64,000 nt of DNA, taken from positions 1 to 64,000 of the forward strand of contig JBBRMM010000005.1 in assembly GCA_038230835.1 (NCBI GenBank). The letters run 5' to 3'. The stretch comes from DASUHT01 sp038230835. GTDB taxonomy: Bacteria > Actinomycetota > Thermoleophilia > Gaiellales > JAICJC01. The notes below the pieces were generated by a model that had not been told where the DNA came from, did not search any database, and saw only the letters and a list, made by a program, of their open reading frames with translations. Shown here one piece after another: positions 58,876-64,000 of the stretch; position 1 is the first letter of the stretch, and every line of letters starts with the position of its first letter. The position numbers and the translations under genes were made by a program.

Positions 58876-59076
58876 ATGGGAGCATTCGATCGGCTGATGG
58901 ATCGTCTGACACGCAGGCACCTGAGGCTTGCCGGGTCCGGCCATCCCCCCGCCGACGTGACGCCGCCGACCGGTTCCGCCGATCTGTCTGCCGAGCTCGA
59001 GGCCGACTACGGCTCCGACTCCCCTGCGGCCGAGCCGCCGACCGACCCGGCCGAGCCGGACGCGGGCGACGACTAG
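58876..59076 (+). CDS. Small acidic protein, unknown
   Basis: 66 residues. A basic helical head (MGAFDRLMDRLTRRHLRLAG) precedes a proline/aspartate-rich acidic tail (ADYGSDSPAAEPPTDPAEPD). The head could sit on the membrane and the tail be disordered. It is followed after 4 bases by the next small gene. No family is recognised. Confidence 0.5.
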   Translation: MGAFDRLMDRLTRRHLRLAGSGHPPADVTPPTGSADLSAELEADYGSDSPAAEPPTDPAEPDAGDD

Positions 59077-59080
59077 GCGC

Positions 59081-59395
59081 GTGGCCGCGAAGCGCGACTG
59101 GAAGCGCGCCGTCAACCCCATCAGCCGGCTGTCGTCACTGGTGCCAAGCCAGGATGGGGTCAGGCGCGCCTGTGATGTCGTGCGTGATGCGCGGCCGGAC
59201 GCTCCCGCCCCCGGCGGCGAATGGTTCGGCTGGGTGCTGCCGGAGGGAGGCAACCGGCGGTATGCGGCCGTCGGGTTCGGCCAGCGCGGCTTCGTGGTGG
59301 ACGTCGTCTCGGGCCACATCCTGTGGGAGGGCGCGATCGCCGGTCGCCGCGAGCTGCCGCGCTCGATGGCCGAGCTCGGTCGCCCTCCCGCCTGA
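59081..59395 (+). CDS. Small protein, unknown
   Basis: 104 residues. GTG 59081 starts 4 nt after the previous stop, so the pair is probably co-expressed. A basic head (KRDWKRAVNPISRLSSLVPS) leads to a compact beta-rich domain (PGGEWFGWVLPEGGNRRYAA and GFGQRGFVVDVVSGHILWEG). No known family. It is convergent with the ABC permease gene, whose stop lies 3 bases beyond. Confidence 0.55.
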   Translation: MAAKRDWKRAVNPISRLSSLVPSQDGVRRACDVVRDARPDAPAPGGEWFGWVLPEGGNRRYAAVGFGQRGFVVDVVSGHILWEGAIAGRRELPRSMAELGRPPA

Positions 59396-59398
59396 CAG

Positions 59399-60139
59399 TC
59401 AGGCGTCGCGAGTGGACACCCGCCAGGCACCGAGCGCCATCGCCAGTGCCAGCGAGCCTGCGATCGTCGCCCAGGCGGCGGAGCCCGACATCGAGAGCGC
59501 GTGATCGCCGAAATACGAGGGTGCGAAACGCTCGGTCGCCAGCGGGTACAAGGCCCGGCGCACGACCCCCAGTTCGGTGATGCTGCCGAGGATGTGCGAG
59601 ACGGGGAACTGGAAGATGAGAAGCGCACCGATCACCCACGAACGCGACCCCGCGAGCGAGGCGAGGCCGCACGCGACCGCGCATTGCAGCCCCAGCACGA
59701 GCGCGACCCAGCCGAACTGGTGCAGCTGTGCGGAGCCGGAGGGCAGCGGCCTACTGGCCGCAAACAGGTGGGCACCGCCCACGCCGAGGACGAATGCGAC
59801 CACGACGTACCCCGCGAGCAGCGCCAGAGCGGCCGGGGTGCGAGAGGCGAACAGCCGCCAGCGCGGGCACCCGGTCGCCACCAGGTCGCGGAAGACACCC
59901 GAGGTGTGGTCGCCGGCGCCGGCCGCGGCGCCGATCATGGTCGCCGCCACCAGCCCGGCCACACTCAACCCGACCACGCACGCCTCGTACCCGCCCGCGC
60001 CGCCCGCCGGGTCGGTACCGACCGTGGATCGGATCACGTACAAGAGGAGCACGACGCCGATCGTGAACAGCCCCGATGCCCACACCACGCCGCGGCGGCG
60101 GACGAGCTTGCGCAGGTCGGCGGCGGTCATCGCGATCAC
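59399..60139 (-). CDS. ABC transporter permease subunit
   Basis: 246 residues with six hydrophobic segments, starting LRKLVRRRGVVWASGLFTIG (ABC-2-type entry with a basic N-terminus) and including LSVAGLVAATMIGAAAGAGD and LALLAGYVVVAFVLGVGGAH. TSGVFRDLVATGCPRWRLFA is typical of ABC-2 permeases. It pairs with the ATPase gene upstream; GTG 60139 overlaps the ATPase stop (GTGA). Export of a drug, lipid or peptide is usual for this type; the substrate is unknown. Confidence 0.85.
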   Translation of the reverse strand: MIAMTAADLRKLVRRRGVVWASGLFTIGVVLLLYVIRSTVGTDPAGGAGGYEACVVGLSVAGLVAATMIGAAAGAGDHTSGVFRDLVATGCPRWRLFASRTPAALALLAGYVVVAFVLGVGGAHLFAASRPLPSGSAQLHQFGWVALVLGLQCAVACGLASLAGSRSWVIGALLIFQFPVSHILGSITELGVVRRALYPLATERFAPSYFGDHALSMSGSAAWATIAGSLALAMALGAWRVSTRDA

Positions 60140-61059
60140 GGCTTTGCTCCCAGGCGCGAGGTGATCTCGAGGAACCGCTCCTCCAGGGACGCCCGAGCGG
60201 GATCGATCCGGTGCACCTCGACTCCGCCCTCGACCAGCCTGCGGTTGATCGCGGCAGCCACACGCTCCCCGGGTGCGACGGTCAGCCGAAGCTCGCGGTC
60301 GACGTCGGCGATCGCGGTCACGCCGTCGAAACCGGCCAGCAGCTCACGCGCGAGGTCGGGCCGGTCACAGCCCACCCGCAGGACGTGATCGGCTCCGGCG
60401 CGGAGCTCGGCGATCGAGCCGTGCTCCACCACCTTGCCGTGGTCGACGATGGCGACGCGGTCGCAGATCCGCTCCACCTCATCCAGCAGGTGCGAGGACA
60501 GGAACACTGTGCGGCCCTCGTCGACGAAACCGCGGATCATCTCGCGGAACTCGTGGATGCCCGCCGGGTCGAGGCCGTTGGTGGGCTCGTCCAGGATCAA
60601 GAGCTGCGGGTCGGCCAGAAGGCAGCGGGCCACGCCCAGCCGCTGGCGCATGCCCAGCGAATAGCGTTTGACCCGCTCGTCGGCGCGGTCGGCGAGCCCG
60701 ACCTTGGCCAGCGCGGACGGGATCCGGGCCGCCGAGCCGGCGCCGCGCACGGCCGCGATCACCGACAGGTTCTCGCGCCCGGTGAGGTGGTCGTGGAAGC
60801 GCGGCTCCTCGATGATCGCTCCCGTCATCGCCAGCGCCCGCCGGCGCCCCGCAGGCAGGTCGATGCCCAGCAGCGAGATCTGCCCTGCGGTGGCGTGGGT
60901 CAGCCCCAGGAGCATGCGGATCAGCGTCGTTTTGCCGGCCCCGTTGGGCCCGAGGAAGCCGAACGCGCATGCGCCGGGCACCTCGAGATCGATGCCGTCC
61001 ACCGCCACCCGCGAGCCGAACCGCTTGGTGAGGCCGCGGACCTGGATCGCTCCCTGCAT
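60136..61059 (-). CDS. ABC transporter ATP-binding subunit
   Basis: 307 residues. Walker A GFLGPNGAGKTTLIRMLLGL, signature motif RYSLGMRQRLGVARCLLADP (LGMRQ in place of LSGGQ, common in ABC-2 exporters), Walker B LLILDEPTNGLDP, D-loop and H-loop TVFLSSHLLDEVERICDRVA are all present. The C-terminal domain of about 90 residues (VLRVGCDRPDLARELLAGFD) is typical of drug/lipid exporter ATPases. It powers the adjacent permease. ATG 61059. The pair lies between the small hypotheticals and dxr, opposite in strand to the operons on both sides. Confidence 0.92.
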   Translation of the reverse strand: MQGAIQVRGLTKRFGSRVAVDGIDLEVPGACAFGFLGPNGAGKTTLIRMLLGLTHATAGQISLLGIDLPAGRRRALAMTGAIIEEPRFHDHLTGRENLSVIAAVRGAGSAARIPSALAKVGLADRADERVKRYSLGMRQRLGVARCLLADPQLLILDEPTNGLDPAGIHEFREMIRGFVDEGRTVFLSSHLLDEVERICDRVAIVDHGKVVEHGSIAELRAGADHVLRVGCDRPDLARELLAGFDGVTAIADVDRELRLTVAPGERVAAAINRRLVEGGVEVHRIDPARASLEERFLEITSRLGAKP

Positions 61060-61119
61060 GCCGTGATCGTACGCGCCTGGGACGGCGAGGCGTCACATGG
61101 CGCGCCACGATGGTCCCTC

Positions 61120-61125
61120 TACACT
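61120..61125 (+). promoter_or_regulatory. -10 hexamer TACACT of dxr
   Basis: TACACT lies 7 nt before GTG 61133, with no ribosome-binding site. This supports GTG 61133 as a leaderless start rather than ATG 61097. Confidence 0.5.
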
Positions 61126-61132
61126 GCTGCGG

Positions 61133-62278
61133 GTGAGGAACGTGTGCATCCTGGGAGCGACCGGCTCGATCGGCATGCAGGCGCTGGAGATCGTGCGTGA
61201 CAACCCCGAGCTCGCCGCCCGGGGACTGGCCGCCAGGTCGAATGCAGACGCGCTGGTGGCGGCCGCCCGTGAGCACGGCGTCGGCACGATCGCCCTGGTC
61301 GACGAGGCCGCCGCCGAGCGAGCGTCGGCGATCTTCGACGGCACCGTCCTGCGTGGGCGCGAGGGGATGCTCGAGCTGGTATCGAGCTGCGCCGCGGACG
61401 TGGTGCTGAACGCGGTGGTCGGGGCCGCCGGACTGCCCGCGACGCTGGCCGCGTTCGCCGCCGGTGCCGACGTCGCGCTGGCCAACAAGGAGAGCCTGGT
61501 TGTCGGAGGCGAGCTGGTGCTCGCCGCCCGAGCGGCCGCCGGGCGGGAGCTGCTGCCGGTGGACAGCGAGCACTCCGCGCTCGCCCAGTGCCTTGCGGGT
61601 GCTTCGCCGGACACGGTCGAGAGCCTGGTGCTGACGGCGTCGGGTGGGCCGTTCCGGGGGATGACCGCGGAGCAGCTTCGAGACGTCACCCCGGCGATGG
61701 CGCTCGCTCACCCCACCTGGAGCATGGGAGCCAAGATCACGGTTGACTCGGCCACGCTGATGAACAAGGGGCTCGAGCTGATCGAGGCCCACTTCCTGTT
61801 TGGTCGGCCCTACGCGGACATCGAGGTGGTCGTACACCCGCAGTCGATCGTGCACGCGATGGCGCGCTTCCGTGACGGGGCGCTGCTGGCCCACGTCGGT
61901 CACCCCGACATGCGCGTCCCGATCTCCTGGGCGCTCACCCATCCGCACCGCGCCTCGACGCCCGCCCGCCGGCTCGACCTCACCCAGGCCCTGGCGCTGG
62001 AGTTCGAGCCTCCCGATCTGGACGCCTTTCCCTGTCTGGCGCTGGCCCGAGCCGCGGGCGAGACCGGCGGTACTGCTCCGTGCGTGCTGAACGCCGCCAA
62101 CGAGGTGGGGGTGGCGGCGTTCCTGGCCGGCCGGCTGCGCTTCACCGAGATTGCCGCGGTCGTCGCCGACGCGCTCGACCGGGTTGAGGCCGAGCCGGTG
62201 GAGTCGCTCGAGCAGGTGTTGGAGGCCGATCGCCGGGGTCGTGACGCGGCCGGACGGACGGTGGCCGCCGCCGCATGA
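61133..62278 (+). CDS. dxr: 1-deoxy-D-xylulose 5-phosphate reductoisomerase
   Basis: 381 residues. VCILGATGSIGMQALEIVRD (NADPH site), ALANKESLVVGGELVLAA (ANKE), LLPVDSEHSALAQCL (metal-binding PVDSEH), LTASGGPFRGMT (SGGPFR), HPTWSMGAKITVDSATLMNK and GLELIEAHFLFG (metal-binding E in KGLELIEAH) are all present. It commits the non-mevalonate isoprenoid pathway, feeding the prenyl transferase encoded upstream. GTG 61133 chosen; see the promoter entry. The stop overlaps the rseP start. Confidence 0.96.
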   Translation: MRNVCILGATGSIGMQALEIVRDNPELAARGLAARSNADALVAAAREHGVGTIALVDEAAAERASAIFDGTVLRGREGMLELVSSCAADVVLNAVVGAAGLPATLAAFAAGADVALANKESLVVGGELVLAARAAAGRELLPVDSEHSALAQCLAGASPDTVESLVLTASGGPFRGMTAEQLRDVTPAMALAHPTWSMGAKITVDSATLMNKGLELIEAHFLFGRPYADIEVVVHPQSIVHAMARFRDGALLAHVGHPDMRVPISWALTHPHRASTPARRLDLTQALALEFEPPDLDAFPCLALARAAGETGGTAPCVLNAANEVGVAAFLAGRLRFTEIAAVVADALDRVEAEPVESLEQVLEADRRGRDAAGRTVAAAA

Positions 62279-63534
62279 GCTACGCGATCGCCATCCTCGG
62301 CCTGCTGGGGCTCGTGTTCATCCACGAGTTGGGCCACTTCTCGGCCGCAAAGGCGGTCGGGATGCGCGCGCTTCGCTTCTCGATCGGGTTTCCCCCGATC
62401 GTGGCCGGTCGGCAGATCGGCGACACCGAGTACACGATCGGCGCCATCCCGCTGGGCGGCTACGTCAAGATTCCGGGCATGCTCCGGCCGGAGCCGGACG
62501 ATCTGTACGCGGTCGAGGACGCGCTCGATCGCAACGAGTCGATCCCCGCCGAGCACACCGCCGCGATCGGGGAGGCGGTGGACATCACCCGCGGCCATCT
62601 GACGCGCGGGCGCTGGGACGAGGCGCGCGACTCCCTGGAACCGCTGCGGGCGGCGGTGGCGGCGAGCGCCGAGCTGACGCCGCTCGAGCGCCGGCGGATC
62701 GAGCGCGGCATCAACCGGGTGGGCGAAGGCCTCGACCCCCGCGCATACTGGCGCTCGAGCCGCCGGGCGCGGTTGATCGTGATCGTCGCCGGCCCGGCGG
62801 CTAACGCGGTCGCGGCGTTTCTGATCCTGGTCGGCCTCTTCATGTCGGGTGTCCCCAACGCCGTCACCAACCACGTGGACGCGGTGACCGCCGGCAGCCC
62901 TGCGGCCCGGGCGGGGCTTCAGCCGGGAGACCGGCTGGTCGACGTGAATGGGCACCCGGTCGGCCCGGAGGCCGCCCGACTGGTGATCATCCACAGTCAC
63001 GGCAAGCCCATCCAGCTGACCGTGCGCCGGGCGAATCGGTTGATCGAGCTGCAGCCGGTGCGGCCGCAGATCATGGTCGACAGCCAGTACCATCTCGGGT
63101 TTCAGTTCGGTGTCGCCACCCGCAGCTACTCCCTCGCCGCGGCGCCCGGCATGGCGCTCTCCAGCATGTGGACCGTGACGACCGGGACGCTGGGCGCACT
63201 CAGCGACCGGTTCAGCTCCGGCGGGCAGCAGCAGCTGCACAGCGTCGTCGGCATCGTGCGCTACTCGGCCGAGGCCGAACGATCGTCGGCTCCGAGCTAT
63301 GTCGGGCTGCTGGCGGTGATCTCGCTGTCGCTGGCGATCTTCAACCTGCTGCCCTTCCTGCCGCTGGACGGCGGGCACGTGCTGATGATCGTGATCGAGC
63401 GCCTGCGCGGGCGGATGGTCTCGCGGGCGGTGTTCGAGCGCGTGTCGGTGGTCGGGATTGCGTTGATGGCCGTGCTGTTCATGATCGGCCTGCAGAACGA
63501 CCTCGGCGCGAACCTGTTCGGCCAGCCGCACTGA
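62275..63534 (+). CDS. rseP: RIP/M50 zinc metalloprotease RseP
   Basis: 419 residues. FIHELGHFSAAKAVGMRALR contains HELGH, with the downstream third zinc ligand in FLPLDGGHVLMIVIERL (LDGGH). A PDZ domain lies near residues 200-260 (VTAGSPAARAGLQPGDRLVD). Membrane helices: about 1-18, about 165-200, and two near the C-terminus. A charged insertion of about 90 residues (about 77-165; LRPEPDDLYAVEDALDRNES) lies between GGYVKIPGM and the second helix and is longer than in E. coli RseP. It cleaves anti-sigma factors or signal peptides within the membrane. ATG 62275 overlaps the dxr stop. Confidence 0.94.
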   Translation: MSYAIAILGLLGLVFIHELGHFSAAKAVGMRALRFSIGFPPIVAGRQIGDTEYTIGAIPLGGYVKIPGMLRPEPDDLYAVEDALDRNESIPAEHTAAIGEAVDITRGHLTRGRWDEARDSLEPLRAAVAASAELTPLERRRIERGINRVGEGLDPRAYWRSSRRARLIVIVAGPAANAVAAFLILVGLFMSGVPNAVTNHVDAVTAGSPAARAGLQPGDRLVDVNGHPVGPEAARLVIIHSHGKPIQLTVRRANRLIELQPVRPQIMVDSQYHLGFQFGVATRSYSLAAAPGMALSSMWTVTTGTLGALSDRFSSGGQQQLHSVVGIVRYSAEAERSSAPSYVGLLAVISLSLAIFNLLPFLPLDGGHVLMIVIERLRGRMVSRAVFERVSVVGIALMAVLFMIGLQNDLGANLFGQPH

Positions 63535-63558
63535 GAAGCCGACATCCGGGCGACGTTC

Positions 63559-64000
63559 TCAGCCCCGCACGTGCACGAACGCGAACACCTCGGCCTCGGG
63601 CAGCACGATACGGTCGACCCGGCCGAGGCCGTTCGCACGGCTGTGGCCGCCGATGATCACACCACAACCGCCCTCGGCCTCAGGATCCTCGACGATCGCG
63701 GCGTGGGTCGGCTCGACCCGCTCGCGTGTGCCGACCAGTGCGATGTCACCGACCATCGGCTCGGACACGATCGAGAGGTCGTTGCGGCCGCGCCGGGCGT
63801 CATCGAACACGTACGGCGCGTAGGCGTAGCGCTCGCCGGGGATGAACGCACCCGATCCCGCCTGCGCGTAGCAGAACGACACGAACATCACCGACCACGG
63901 GCCCTCGACGCCATACCAGGCGGTGTACGGCATCTGGTGCGGGCCGCCGCGTGACTCCTGACGGCCGACCTCCTCGCGCGCGACCGCGAGCGCGCTCTGC
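63559..64000 (-). CDS. CHAP-like cell-wall hydrolase domain, partial, Cys replaced by Ser
   Basis: The 3' 146 codons of a gene running off the right edge; the stop is at 63559-63561. LAVAREEVGRQESRGGPHQM, then YGVEGPWSVMFVSFCYAQAG, aligns with the N-terminal CHAP region (usually PWCAxFVSWC), and EPMVGDIALVGTRERVEPTH with AAIVED gives the histidine region. Where the catalytic Cys is expected, the codon is TCG (Ser). The remaining sequence is natural and beta-rich (GCGVIIGGHSRANGLGRVDR). Likely a secreted peptidoglycan amidase or peptidase relative, possibly inactive; the N-terminus outside the window is needed. Confidence 0.72.
   Translation of the reverse strand, partial: QSALAVAREEVGRQESRGGPHQMPYTAWYGVEGPWSVMFVSFCYAQAGSGAFIPGERYAYAPYVFDDARRGRNDLSIVSEPMVGDIALVGTRERVEPTHAAIVEDPEAEGGCGVIIGGHSRANGLGRVDRIVLPEAEVFAFVHVRG

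Overview
The window is high-GC, densely coding bacterial DNA. Gene content points to the Actinomycetota: SepF, DivIVA and a TraR/DksA-type protein in the classical division-locus order, the rpsB-tsf-pyrH-frr-uppS-cdsA-dxr-rseP block, LexA operators of the actinobacterial type (TCGAAC-N4-GTTCGA), a MurA with Asp in place of the usual active-site Cys, and many GTG starts and apparently leaderless promoters. A deep-branching class such as Thermoleophilia is a reasonable inference, not a demonstrated assignment. No rRNA, tRNA, CRISPR array, prophage or intact transposase was seen.

Left part (1-13.3 kb): accessory and decaying DNA. Intact genes (a DUF6518-like membrane protein, a methyltransferase, a winged-helix regulator with a GlsB/YeaQ protein, a VIT-family transporter, a secreted PQQ-type beta-propeller, a PilZ protein, small hypotheticals) sit among broken ones: a frameshifted DHFR-like reductase, a truncated P-loop kinase, a frameshifted tail-anchored protein, an unidentified fragment, and a glycine-rich exoprotein joined directly to the 3' half of a TPR regulator.

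Middle (13.3-37.4 kb): secreted and surface proteins plus a dispersed SOS set. dnaE2 (14.3-17.6 kb), a DUF6504-like small protein (24.6-24.85 kb) and imuB (30.5-31.7 kb) all lie on the minus strand and each carries a LexA-type palindrome at its start. Between them are a 2080-residue mosaic exoprotein (repeats, Calx-beta, DUF11, TolB-like propeller), a rhodanese, a TadG-like protein, an adenine deaminase, a lipoprotein and a secreted protein of unknown family. After imuB come a secreted metalloprotease-like protein, a zinc ribbon, DedA, an SSI-type protease-inhibitor-like lipoprotein, an EEP hydrolase, a class V aminotransferase and an HD hydrolase.

Right part (37.4-64 kb): core metabolism and envelope. 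murA, hisD and ridA are followed by a polytopic membrane protein and, on the other strand, a CCA-adding-type enzyme fused to DHH and CBS domains. Then come pgeF-yggS-sepF-proC-yggT, divIVA, a TraR/DksA protein, lspA, an RluD-type synthase, and rpsB-tsf-pyrH-frr-uppS-cdsA, mostly with start/stop overlaps that indicate translational coupling. A secreted phosphoesterase is inserted between yggT and divIVA, and a frameshifted one directly follows cdsA; a third paralogue lies next to dnaE2. A two-gene ABC exporter and two small hypotheticals separate cdsA from dxr-rseP. The window ends inside a CHAP-like gene whose expected catalytic Cys is Ser.
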